DNA of 34,436 bases. Source: Euryarchaeota archaeon UBA126 (GTDB lineage Archaea; Thermoplasmatota; Poseidoniia; Poseidoniales; Thalassarchaeaceae). Below, one piece after another: positions 8,165 through 16,292 of this stretch; positions within the stretch are counted from its first letter, which is position 1; each line of letters opens with the position of its first letter. A model generated the notes under the pieces. The model made no database searches. It was not told the DNA's origin and was given only the letters and a program-made list of their open reading frames with translations. Made by a program: the position numbers and the translations under genes. The stretch is taken from the NCBI GenBank assembly GCA_002497025.1, contig DAMG01000035.1, positions 1-34,436 of the forward strand. The letters run 5' to 3'.

Positions 8165-9511
8165 ATGGGCAAGACGATTAGTGAAAAGAGAGTCAAAGAA
8201 TTACGTAAAACATTCGATGCTGATCCTTCAGCAAAATTAGCTCAAAACGCAGTCTCAAATAACGAATTGTTGGAAGTGGCTTTGGATAGAGATTTAGTGC
8301 AAGAAATTGATTTTTCATTCTCAATTAAGTTAGACAAATGGAAAGTAACTCATCAGAAGAGAAGCGGTCGTTGTTGGCTATTCGCCACACTAAACCTATT
8401 TCGACCAAGCACCATGAAGAAAATGAATGTGAAAAATTTCGAATTCAGTCAGGCACACATTCACTTCTGGGACAAATTCGAGCGAGCCAACCACTTCTAT
8501 GAGGCGATTATTGAAACCGCAGAACGTCCAGTAGACGATCGCACAATCGGCTTCCTACTTGGCGACCCAATCGGCGACGGCGGGCAATGGAACATGGCGA
8601 TGAATCTTATTAGAAAGCACGGCCTAGTTCCTAAATCTGCATATCCTGAGTCTCAATCTTCTTCCAGTACTCGTTATATGAATGCGAATCTAAAGGATAT
8701 TCTCAGAACAGGGGCCTGTGAGATTCGTGAGATTCTTGATTCAGGTGGTAGTTCTGCTGAGGCTCGCGCACACAAAGATTCGCGGCTCGCTGACATCTGG
8801 AGAATTCTTTGCATTCACTTGGGGACTCCACCAGAAAAATTCGATTGGCAGTGGGAGGACAAAGATGGGAAGTTGCACCGTAAGGGAATGATGACTCCTC
8901 AAGAATTTGCTGAAGAATTCGTCGAAATCGATTGGGAAGACTATGTTTGCATTGTCAACGACCCAAGGAACGACTACTACCAAACCTACACTGTCGATTA
9001 TTTACAAAATGTATCAGGAGGGCCACCTGTGGTCTATCTAAATGTTCCAAGTGATGAGATGAAAGGCATCACTCAGAGCCTATTGGAGGATGGATTACCT
9101 GTTTGGATGGGGTGTGATGTAGGAAAGCAAATGCACAGAAAGCGTGGACTCTGGGACGCCAAGTTATTCGATTTCGGAGCATTATACGGTGCAGAGTTTG
9201 GGATGAATAAAGCCGATCGACTTCGGTTTAGTCAGACAATGATGACTCACGCTATGCTGTTTACCGGTGTTGATGTAGTAGATGGAAAGCCACGAAGGTG
9301 GCGTGTTGAAAATTCATGGGGAGCCGAACAATCTGGCCGTAAGGGATTCTACACGATGAACGACTCATGGTATGACGAACACATGTTCGAAATTGCATGT
9401 CCAAGCAAATATCTCTCTGATGAGATGAAGGCTGGTATGATGACTGAACCAGTCGTACTTCCAGCTTGGGACCCAATGGGTAGTCTAGCAAAAGACGAAG
9501 CATTCCAGTGA
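8165..9511 (+). CDS. pepC: Bleomycin hydrolase / aminopeptidase C family cysteine peptidase
   Basis: A 448-residue papain-fold peptidase of family C1B. These are cytosolic, form hexameric barrels and trim peptides from the N terminus. The oxyanion Gln and catalytic Cys lie in HQKRSGRCWLF (Gln64, Cys70), the catalytic His in MTHAMLFTGV and the catalytic Asn in WRVENSWGAE. GRKGFYTMNDSWYDE near the C terminus is also typical of the family. Length is normal (PepC and bleomycin hydrolase are about 440-455). The ATG at 8165 was preferred. An upstream TTG at 8093 would add 24 residues and overlap the GINS gene, with no family-like sequence gained. The family is commonest in bacteria and eukaryotes, so its presence in an archaeon may reflect transfer. 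Confidence 0.92.
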   Translation: MGKTISEKRVKELRKTFDADPSAKLAQNAVSNNELLEVALDRDLVQEIDFSFSIKLDKWKVTHQKRSGRCWLFATLNLFRPSTMKKMNVKNFEFSQAHIHFWDKFERANHFYEAIIETAERPVDDRTIGFLLGDPIGDGGQWNMAMNLIRKHGLVPKSAYPESQSSSSTRYMNANLKDILRTGACEIREILDSGGSSAEARAHKDSRLADIWRILCIHLGTPPEKFDWQWEDKDGKLHRKGMMTPQEFAEEFVEIDWEDYVCIVNDPRNDYYQTYTVDYLQNVSGGPPVVYLNVPSDEMKGITQSLLEDGLPVWMGCDVGKQMHRKRGLWDAKLFDFGALYGAEFGMNKADRLRFSQTMMTHAMLFTGVDVVDGKPRRWRVENSWGAEQSGRKGFYTMNDSWYDEHMFEIACPSKYLSDEMKAGMMTEPVVLPAWDPMGSLAKDEAFQ

Positions 9512-9516
9512 TGGAA

Positions 9517-9846
9517 TCAGCCTAGGTGCCTTAGAGACAACTCGATTGTAACCGAGTCAGGATAGTCTAGACGAAGGACTCGTCGTAATGCCTTCTCGTC
9601 CTTGGCAGCGGATGTCACAAGTTCCAGAAGTCGCTTGTGAATTCGCATTTCCCAGTGATCCCATGTTTCAGCGCCTTCACCATCTGGACTCTTACGGCAT
9701 GGAACTACCAATTTGCGAGTTGGGAGTGGTATTGGACCGCGTAAATCGACACCTGTCTCGTCACAAATTGCCTTAATCTGCCCACAAACCATGTCAACAT
9801 CTTCGTGGTTTTCACCAGTCAACTTGATTTTGGTGATAACGGCCAT
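9517..9846 (-). CDS. rps10: 30S ribosomal protein S10 (uS10)
   Basis: A 109-residue ribosomal protein of the small-subunit head. Recognisable features are the first strand AVITKIKLTGEN, the central GPIPLPTRKLVVPCRKSP and the basic WEMRIHKRLLEL helix. Length is close to the archaeal norm of about 102-110. The gene sits directly downstream of EF-1 alpha with 36 bases between stop and start. This is the conserved tuf-rps10 order of archaea and a strong marker for both calls. A weak Shine-Dalgarno-like GGAGAGGG precedes the ATG. Confidence 0.97.
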   Translation of the reverse strand: MAVITKIKLTGENHEDVDMVCGQIKAICDETGVDLRGPIPLPTRKLVVPCRKSPDGEGAETWDHWEMRIHKRLLELVTSAAKDEKALRRVLRLDYPDSVTIELSLRHLG

Positions 9847-9882
9847 AGTACCCTCTCCGAGTCCTCAGCCTTTGTAACCAAT

Positions 9883-11166
9883 TCACTTCTTGTCAATCTT
9901 CAAGCAAACGCCAGCAGCCACGGTCTTACCCATGTCACGGATAGCGAATCTTGACAACTCTGGGAATGTATCCATTTGCTCAATTGCCATTGGCTTTGTT
10001 GGAGCAAATCGAACCAGTGCTGCGTCACCGGTCTTGAGGAACGGTGGGTTAGCTTCCTTTGTCTTTGAGTTCTCTAGAAGTTCTACGAAGCGAACTGCTA
10101 CCTGAGCGGTGTGCGCGTGGAAGACAGGAGTATATCCAGCGCCGATTGCCTTTGGAATCTCCATAAGTTGAATCTGACCAACGAATGTCTCATCGTGACG
10201 TACGAACATTGGCTCGCTATCTGAATATCCTGCGACGTCTCCTCTTCGGATGTCGTTAGCTGCTAGTCCACGAACGTTGAATCCAACGTTATCACCAGGC
10301 TCTGCCTTTGCGTGGCTGGTGTGGTGCATTTCGATGTCCTTTACTTCAGCAGACTTTTGGCTTGGGTTGAATACAACCGTCTTGCCTCTTTCTAGAACGC
10401 CAGTCTCTACCTTACCGACTGGAACTGTTCCAATTCCGCTAATCTTGTAGACATCCTGTACAGGTAGTCTAAGTGGCCTATCTAATGGCTTTGGAGGCAT
10501 TTGAATTCCATCAATTGCTTCGAATAGAGTAGGTCCCTTGTACCAAGGCATGTTGTCAGACTTGTTGAAGAGGTTCTCTCCGTTGAATGAAGAACATGGA
10601 ATCTTAGGTACATCGGCTGGATTGAATCCGGATAGCTTCAGGAGTTGATCCACTTCTGTTACGGTTTCGTTGTACTTTGCTTCTGAGTAATCTACACCAC
10701 TGATGTCCATCTTGTTGACGTTGACGATTAATTGCTTGACTCCAAGAACCTTAGCCAAGAAAGCGTGTTCTCGTGTCTGAGCGTTGACTCCGTCGTTAGC
10801 AGCACAGAGTAGAACCGCTGCATCGGCCTGACTGGTTCCGGTAATCATGTTCTTTACGAAATCGCGGTGCCCAGGAGCATCGATGATTGTGAAGTAATAG
10901 TTAGGAGTGAAAAGTTCCTTGTGTGCGACGTCGATAGTAATACCACGCTCGCGCTCTTCCTTCAAACCATCCATAACATAAGCAAGACCGAATCCTGCCT
11001 TTCCTGCCTCGGATGCTAACTTTTCGTTCTTCTCAATAACGTGTTCTTCGATATGGCCAGTGTCTAGTAGTAAACGTCCTACGGTTGTTGACTTTCCATG
11101 ATCTACGTGCCCAATAAACACGATGTTAAGGTGCGGCTTGCTTTTATCTTCCCACTGTGAGCTCAT
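9883..11166 (-). CDS. tuf: Translation elongation factor EF-1 alpha (aEF1A)
   Basis: A 427-residue GTPase that delivers aminoacyl-tRNA to the ribosome. G1 is GHVDHGKST, switch I includes EERERGITIDVAH, G3 is DAPGHRDFVKNM, G4 is NKMD and G5 lies near IPCSSFNGENL. Domains II and III follow, with VGKVETG and the C-terminal RFAIRDMGKTVAAGV. The ATG at 11166 was chosen because GAGGTGG lies seven bases upstream and the protein then begins in the archaeal way before KPHLNIVFIGH. An upstream in-frame start at 11199 would add 11 residues without support. It is followed by S10 in the conserved archaeal order. Confidence 0.98.
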   Translation of the reverse strand: MSSQWEDKSKPHLNIVFIGHVDHGKSTTVGRLLLDTGHIEEHVIEKNEKLASEAGKAGFGLAYVMDGLKEERERGITIDVAHKELFTPNYYFTIIDAPGHRDFVKNMITGTSQADAAVLLCAANDGVNAQTREHAFLAKVLGVKQLIVNVNKMDISGVDYSEAKYNETVTEVDQLLKLSGFNPADVPKIPCSSFNGENLFNKSDNMPWYKGPTLFEAIDGIQMPPKPLDRPLRLPVQDVYKISGIGTVPVGKVETGVLERGKTVVFNPSQKSAEVKDIEMHHTSHAKAEPGDNVGFNVRGLAANDIRRGDVAGYSDSEPMFVRHDETFVGQIQLMEIPKAIGAGYTPVFHAHTAQVAVRFVELLENSKTKEANPPFLKTGDAALVRFAPTKPMAIEQMDTFPELSRFAIRDMGKTVAAGVCLKIDKK

Positions 11167-11171
11167 AATAT

Positions 11172-11212
11172 CCACCTCTAAGTGTGGCCCGCCGACCAAT
11201 GATGCCTATTTG
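11172..11212 (-). promoter_or_regulatory. EF-1 alpha TATA-like box and ribosome binding site
   Basis: On the minus strand CAAATAGG (11205-11212) is centred about 43 bases upstream of the ATG, and GAGGTGG (11172-11178) lies five bases before it. A start 26 bases after the TATA box would give a leader of about 17 bases containing the Shine-Dalgarno sequence. A CCCCTAGGGG palindrome at 11221-11230 lies just upstream and could end the PKD lipoprotein transcript. The Shine-Dalgarno sequence decides the EF-1 alpha start. Confidence 0.6.
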
Positions 11213-11275
11213 AATCTCTCCCCCTAGGGGAGGCATCAATTGAATTGAATTACAGGTATGCTTCTTCGGCGCAGT

Positions 11276-12484
11276 TCATCGATATTGTAATTCAATCATC
11301 AAACTCTTGACCTCTGTGTTATGTGTTTTCTCATTCTGTAGATCTACAGACCACGTACCCGGTTCAAATCCCCTTACGGTTGACCCACCAATTACTAGCC
11401 AAACACAGCGGTCATCCGACTGACAATCACCGGCGTTTCTGTTATCATCACCCACACCGGTGGTGTTAGCGACCTCTTCGTCAGTCTCATTGAAGATGAA
11501 TAAGTCTAGTTTGTTCTCAGTATCAACCCCACCAAATGGTTGGTCCCCATCCTCAGCGGGGTAGGTTAGCTTGGTCCTAAGGTAACGAATCTTATTCTGT
11601 CCATCTTTATCGTATGTTACAGGATAATCCCAAGTCATGATTACAGGATCCTGATATCTTCGATCGATGACGAAGTCAGACCAAGTCCCTCTGTAGTTGA
11701 TGTAAAGAGTAGATTCGTCAGAGTCTGTCAGGCCATTATTGTCAGTAACTGTCAACTTGATGTCCCATGAACCGGCCGGCATATCCTCGAGAGTAACAGT
11801 TTCTCCAGTTGCATCGACATCGTTCTCTGGGTTTCCATCTTCGTCAGAGTCTGTATCTAAGTCGAGATCCCATTCCCAAGACACTAGATATTCCTCAGCA
11901 TAACAATCTGAATTATCTGGATTACACCCCGCCCAAGACTCAGAACCATCTAGTGTGACTGTGGTTTCGACAGTTATACTTCGATCATTTTCTTCCTTAT
12001 CTTCGCACACCCATACAAGTACAAAGGAGCCAGCAGGTGCATCTTCACCATCACAATCATCGTCCTTTGCAGTAGTTATCTCGGCTTTCGGCTCTCTGGC
12101 TGAGGAGTCAATTACAGAAATTGTGTCACTAACCGAAGTATCGTAATTCCCATCACTTACGGTTAGAGTAACCATATAATCTCCAGGTTGTGAATAAGAA
12201 TGGCTTGTTGTCAAGCCGTCACCGAGGTTTCCATCACCGAAATCCCAAGTGAAAGTTAGAGCATCTGCGTCTGGGTCAGAAGAGCCTACTGCGCTAAAGG
12301 TAATCGAGTCACCTGCACGCACAGAACCATCTGGATCAATACTCATTTTGGCACTTGGAGCACCGTTCAAACTGAAGGTTTCCAAACAACCCGCAAAAGC
12401 CGCACTGAGCATTAGTAATACTACCATCGGGGCCAATCCACCCGCTCCTCTCATGGTCAAGGGTGTGAAGGGGGTCATCATCAA
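11276..12484 (-). CDS. PKD-domain lipoprotein
   Basis: A 402-residue exported protein. The N terminus has a hydrophobic signal ending in the lipobox LSAAFAGC (Cys33), so lipid anchoring outside the membrane is likely. A PKD domain spans about residues 40-125 with the hallmark WDFGDG and the VTLTVSDGN strand. A second PKD-like domain at about 155-270 has WEWDLD and KLTVTDNNG, with an acidic insert that may bind calcium. The last 130 residues are beta-rich and unassigned. PKD domains mediate protein or polysaccharide contacts on archaeal surfaces. The Met at codon 11 (12454) is an alternative start giving a tighter signal peptide. The gene lies 21 bases after the DNA polymerase start-to-stop frame on the same strand, although the functions look unrelated. 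Confidence 0.85.
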   Translation of the reverse strand: MMMTPFTPLTMRGAGGLAPMVVLLMLSAAFAGCLETFSLNGAPSAKMSIDPDGSVRAGDSITFSAVGSSDPDADALTFTWDFGDGNLGDGLTTSHSYSQPGDYMVTLTVSDGNYDTSVSDTISVIDSSAREPKAEITTAKDDDCDGEDAPAGSFVLVWVCEDKEENDRSITVETTVTLDGSESWAGCNPDNSDCYAEEYLVSWEWDLDLDTDSDEDGNPENDVDATGETVTLEDMPAGSWDIKLTVTDNNGLTDSDESTLYINYRGTWSDFVIDRRYQDPVIMTWDYPVTYDKDGQNKIRYLRTKLTYPAEDGDQPFGGVDTENKLDLFIFNETDEEVANTTGVGDDNRNAGDCQSDDRCVWLVIGGSTVRGFEPGTWSVDLQNEKTHNTEVKSLMIELQYR

Positions 12485-12505
12485 CCCTACGGATTCCCGT
12501 AATCA

Positions 12506-15121
12506 CTAGAAATCGAAGAGTGTTTGTTGTCTAGTGCCTTGCAGTAATTCTTTCTCGTTCCATCCAAAGGCTTCTGTAATTCTACCTAGTGCAGTTGCCA
12601 ATCGTTTAGCATAGAACTCTGGATCGTACTCGGGAGGTTCGACATCTAACTCATCAACCATCCAAGCTTGGACTGTCATCGGGGAGGTTTTAGCGTTGGT
12701 AACTATCCAACCTACCTTCATACCAGGTGTGAATCCAAGACCCGCCTCTATTCTTTGTTTGGCCACCCGTACGTAAGGTAGTGAATCTGGGTTCTTGTAT
12801 GTCTTATGGAAATCTACGGTTCCATCTCTCCTCAGGCTTCCTTTGCATGAACGTGAGATTACAAGATCAACAGCTTCTACACGTTTAGCCCTAATATCAT
12901 CAATGACCGATTTTGACATCTCCACCGCGGACCATTCCTCGTTAGATAGAATCAATTCGAACATCTCGGTCATCGTGCTGGTTAGCAGACGAAATGAATC
13001 CGTACGGCGGACCTCATACCCTCTGATTAGCATCTCTTCTCGAGGCCAAACTACTCGCCCGACATAGCGTTTTTTTGCACCATGAGAAAAGAAGGCTGAG
13101 AGGGCGGTTTCAAATTCTAATTCTGCGCCTTCTTTGGTAAATCTATCAGCCAGTGAGTTACCGAAATCTAAGGTCTCTTTCCTAGCATTTTTCCAATGTT
13201 CAAGCACCAAGGAATTCTCTGGTGGACGATTAATTGGTGAATCAGACTCAACTGGTGCCTTGACAAAAATTGAGTCTGTGTCGGAATATACCACATCGTG
13301 TCCATCGGTCTCGACATTATTGATTATGGTACGAATATTATGTCGAGCCCATTCCGTAATACTTGCACCTAAATCTGGATGAGTGAAACGGTAGAAGGAA
13401 GAGGCGAAGACGCCATAGAATGAATTCATTAGAATCTTCACCGCATATTGTAATTGATCATGAAGAAAAGCCACTTCTTCTTCACCAGTTTCATGGGCCT
13501 TTTTCAACTCGGATTTATGATAATCACGCTGTTCCATTAGATCGCTCAATAAACGAGGTACTAAGCCTCGCCGCTCATCTGAAGAAACATATCTTGTCGA
13601 GGTTGTAGGAGATACGTTGTGAGTATCATCTTCGGTTCCGTCTCTAACTAGAGTTGTCGAACAAATATTTTGTGAAATCATAATCGACGGGTACATCGAT
13701 TTGAAGTCAAGTACTGCCACCCATGATTGGAGTCCTGGCTCAACTTCGTGAACGTATCCGCCGGCGATTTGGTCGCGGCGGCGTGGACCGGATTTAGTCA
13801 TTGGAACTGCAATATTTTCTCTGTCTGCTAAGCGAATAACAAGCGAGTCAATCCATTGACTGGTCGTGCCGGCCGCGGCGGTCTCAACCGTAGTGTTTGC
13901 AACCGCCGCTAGGGCTTCTTTACGCTCTACAGATTGTAAGTGACCAAGTATATCCAGAGGTAGATGAGTATCTCTGACACAATATTCCATGACTTCATCG
14001 GGCCTAGCCGCCCATTCCTCGTCCATTTTGCTTGCATCAATATCGAGTTTCTGTTTATCCTCTGACTCCGGCCAAAGCATATTTGCTACAAAGCGAAGAG
14101 ATTCTCTCTCAGGACGGAGGGTTTGGCGAACCTGCCACCAAGCATCCATTGGTATTCTACCGGTTAGTCGCCAAACTCGATTTGTGGCTCGGTCTGGGCT
14201 GAGTCTCTTCGATTCACTCTCAATCGCAGGAACTCTACCCCAGCCGCACAACGCAGCCTGTTCGAATTTTGAGCGCCCTGCATTTTCCTCAGCGCGCTCA
14301 ATTATTCTCGGTAGATCGAAATTATCGATATTATATCCTGTAATGAAATCCGGATCTTCTTCTCGAACCAACCTAGTCATTCCTTCTAGAATCTCCTTTT
14401 CAGAACCACGGAACTCATGCTCGGTTCGAGAATTTCCTCTCGCAATTACAACCGCAGCACAGAGTATTGTATTGTGTCGAACACTTGTCTCCAGATCTAA
14501 TGAAAGAGTGACGAATGGAGTGGGGAATGGATCTGTGCGAGATAGGTCAGCGACATTACAGGCTACCACCATATCACACGGATATAATCCAGAGCCGCCG
14601 AAGTCGCGAATCATCTCTGCGGCTTCGACCCTCTTGCCATCAAACTCACTACATAACTCAGAAGGTGCGCGTGGGCCTGCCCACAGAACCTCTCCAACAC
14701 TTGCGATATGGGGCCCCAGATCTAAATCCAACAATAAGCGTTGGACAAATAGAATATCTGCGCTGGATACTTCCCATTCAGACTCGAGTCGCTTTCTTAG
14801 CCTCGGAACAACGTATGGCTGTTCAACTTCTACTCGGTAATGTGGCTTTACTCCATATGGAGTCCACTTGTCAATCGGTTCTGTGATTGATACAACTTCA
14901 CCCATCTCCTGAACGATTTCAAGATGGTCTTTCAAATCTCGGTCTCGGCCAGCTTTGCCGGAAGGAGCGATCTCTAGGAATGGACTGAGGCCATCTACTA
15001 GCAGTACTACGGAATAGCCTTCTCGCGCACGACACCATAACTCGACAACTGTGCGCGGCGGTGTCGAAGCCACCGCTTGATACGATCCGGAGACGATACA
15101 AACCTCTCCACCCCATCGCAT
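12506..15121 (-). CDS. polB: Family-B DNA polymerase (archaeal PolB)
   Basis: An 871-residue replicative polymerase with 3'-5' exonuclease. Exo I is LSLDLETS, Exo II is ITGYNIDNFDLP and Exo III is YCVRDTHL. The polymerase motifs are A (DFKSMYPSIMI), B (KILMNSFYGVF) and C (VYSDTDSIF), followed by the KKRY region (AKKRYVGR). All carboxylates needed for both activities are present. The protein ends in RQQTLFDF, a good PCNA-interacting (PIP) motif placed right at the C terminus. ATG at 15121 (MRWGGEVCIV) was chosen. A TTG at 15157 in the same frame would add 12 residues, and neither start has a clear Shine-Dalgarno sequence. The gene is divergent from the aminotransferase. Confidence 0.96.
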   Translation of the reverse strand: MRWGGEVCIVSGSYQAVASTPPRTVVELWCRAREGYSVVLLVDGLSPFLEIAPSGKAGRDRDLKDHLEIVQEMGEVVSITEPIDKWTPYGVKPHYRVEVEQPYVVPRLRKRLESEWEVSSADILFVQRLLLDLDLGPHIASVGEVLWAGPRAPSELCSEFDGKRVEAAEMIRDFGGSGLYPCDMVVACNVADLSRTDPFPTPFVTLSLDLETSVRHNTILCAAVVIARGNSRTEHEFRGSEKEILEGMTRLVREEDPDFITGYNIDNFDLPRIIERAEENAGRSKFEQAALCGWGRVPAIESESKRLSPDRATNRVWRLTGRIPMDAWWQVRQTLRPERESLRFVANMLWPESEDKQKLDIDASKMDEEWAARPDEVMEYCVRDTHLPLDILGHLQSVERKEALAAVANTTVETAAAGTTSQWIDSLVIRLADRENIAVPMTKSGPRRRDQIAGGYVHEVEPGLQSWVAVLDFKSMYPSIMISQNICSTTLVRDGTEDDTHNVSPTTSTRYVSSDERRGLVPRLLSDLMEQRDYHKSELKKAHETGEEEVAFLHDQLQYAVKILMNSFYGVFASSFYRFTHPDLGASITEWARHNIRTIINNVETDGHDVVYSDTDSIFVKAPVESDSPINRPPENSLVLEHWKNARKETLDFGNSLADRFTKEGAELEFETALSAFFSHGAKKRYVGRVVWPREEMLIRGYEVRRTDSFRLLTSTMTEMFELILSNEEWSAVEMSKSVIDDIRAKRVEAVDLVISRSCKGSLRRDGTVDFHKTYKNPDSLPYVRVAKQRIEAGLGFTPGMKVGWIVTNAKTSPMTVQAWMVDELDVEPPEYDPEFYAKRLATALGRITEAFGWNEKELLQGTRQQTLFDF

Positions 15122-15254
15122 TACGATACCCTGCTCAGAGGGAAATAGAGTCAGCAATCAACCCTTGTGTGAGGGCTTGGAACCGCAGTTTGAGATGATT
15201 TGTTAGAAATTGTTGAAAGCCGAGTCGTCCCCCTGTATATCGGATGGTGCGCCA

Positions 15255-16292
15255 ATGATGGAGGAGACCGAGTCAGACAGCGAACCTTCCATTGATTGGG
15301 ATAGCCTCACTTTCAGCTTCACTGAAACTGACAGGATGTATATTGCAACCTGCAAACAAGGAGAGGAATGGGAGCCTGGGGTTATGCAGGATTTTCAAGA
15401 TCTCTCGCTATCACCCGCTGCTGGAGTAATCAACTATGGACAGGGGTTATTCGAAGGAATGAAGGCTAGAAGATCCGAAGATGGTAGAGTTCTACTATTC
15501 CGTCCGGAATTGAATGCAAGGCGTGCTCAAGATGGTTGTAAGCGACTAGGTATGCCAGTTGTACCCGAAGAAATGTTCCTCGATGCAGTTCACCTCGTTG
15601 TCCAGGAGAATCTCAGATGGCTACCACCTACTGGTCGAGGAGAATTATACATCAGACCTCTAGTCTTTGGAAGTGGCTCAATCCTTGGAGTAGCTCCTGC
15701 ACCCGAATACACATTCTTGGTGTACGTGGTTCCAGTTGGACCCTACTTCAAAGGAGGATTGAATCCGATCTCACTCAAGGTCTCGGACGAATTTCATAGA
15801 GCCGCACCGGGTGGCTCTGGTGGCGTAAAGGCAATTGGAAACTATGCGCCGGGAATGATGCCTTCAAAGAACGCAAAAGCTGACGGATATGCTGAGATTA
15901 TCTATCTTGATGCAGTCAATCATCGCTATGTCGAAGAAGTTGGTGCAGCCAACTTCTTTTGTATCAAGGATAAGGTCCTCTACACTCCTGAGTTAACCGG
16001 AACTATACTTCCAGGAATTACTCGACTTTCGGTTATCGAATTGGCTCGAAGTCTAGGCTACCAAGTTCTCGAGACTAAGGTAGACATCGATTTTGCAATG
16101 GATGCTGATGAAGCATTTTGTGCTGGTACGGCTGCTGTAATCTCCCCGATTGGTTCAATTGAACATGGCGGTAGTATCGCGACCTATTGTGATGGAGAAG
16201 TCGGTGCCATCACGAAGCAACTCTATGATGCTCTAACAGCAATTCAAGAAGGACGGACTAGAGACACTTTTGGTTGGACCCCAAGCGTCTAG
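15255..16292 (+). CDS. ilvE: Branched-chain amino acid aminotransferase
   Basis: A 345-residue fold-type IV PLP enzyme that transfers the amino group between glutamate and the branched-chain 2-oxo acids in the last step of Leu, Ile and Val synthesis. Family features are GVINYGQGLFEGMKA near residue 58, the YIRPLVFGSG strand, the PLP lysine in GGVKAIGNYAPG (Lys192), EVGAANFF and LTGTILPGITR. It most resembles the class II enzymes. The tandem ATGs at 15255 and 15258 are preferred over an in-frame TTG at 15210, since the extra residues (LKAESSPCISDGAP) do not look like family sequence. The 3' end overlaps the convergent photolyase gene by 35 bases. Confidence 0.95.
   Translation: MMEETESDSEPSIDWDSLTFSFTETDRMYIATCKQGEEWEPGVMQDFQDLSLSPAAGVINYGQGLFEGMKARRSEDGRVLLFRPELNARRAQDGCKRLGMPVVPEEMFLDAVHLVVQENLRWLPPTGRGELYIRPLVFGSGSILGVAPAPEYTFLVYVVPVGPYFKGGLNPISLKVSDEFHRAAPGGSGGVKAIGNYAPGMMPSKNAKADGYAEIIYLDAVNHRYVEEVGAANFFCIKDKVLYTPELTGTILPGITRLSVIELARSLGYQVLETKVDIDFAMDADEAFCAGTAAVISPIGSIEHGGSIATYCDGEVGAITKQLYDALTAIQEGRTRDTFGWTPSV

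Noticed and set aside
11355..11380. tRNA T-arm-like GGTTCAAATCC
   Set aside because: It lies inside the PKD lipoprotein coding sequence and no other tRNA arms surround it.
13989..14840. Long plus-strand frame inside the polymerase gene
   Set aside because: It is antisense to polB, which has every family motif; the opposing peptide is Ser-rich and featureless.
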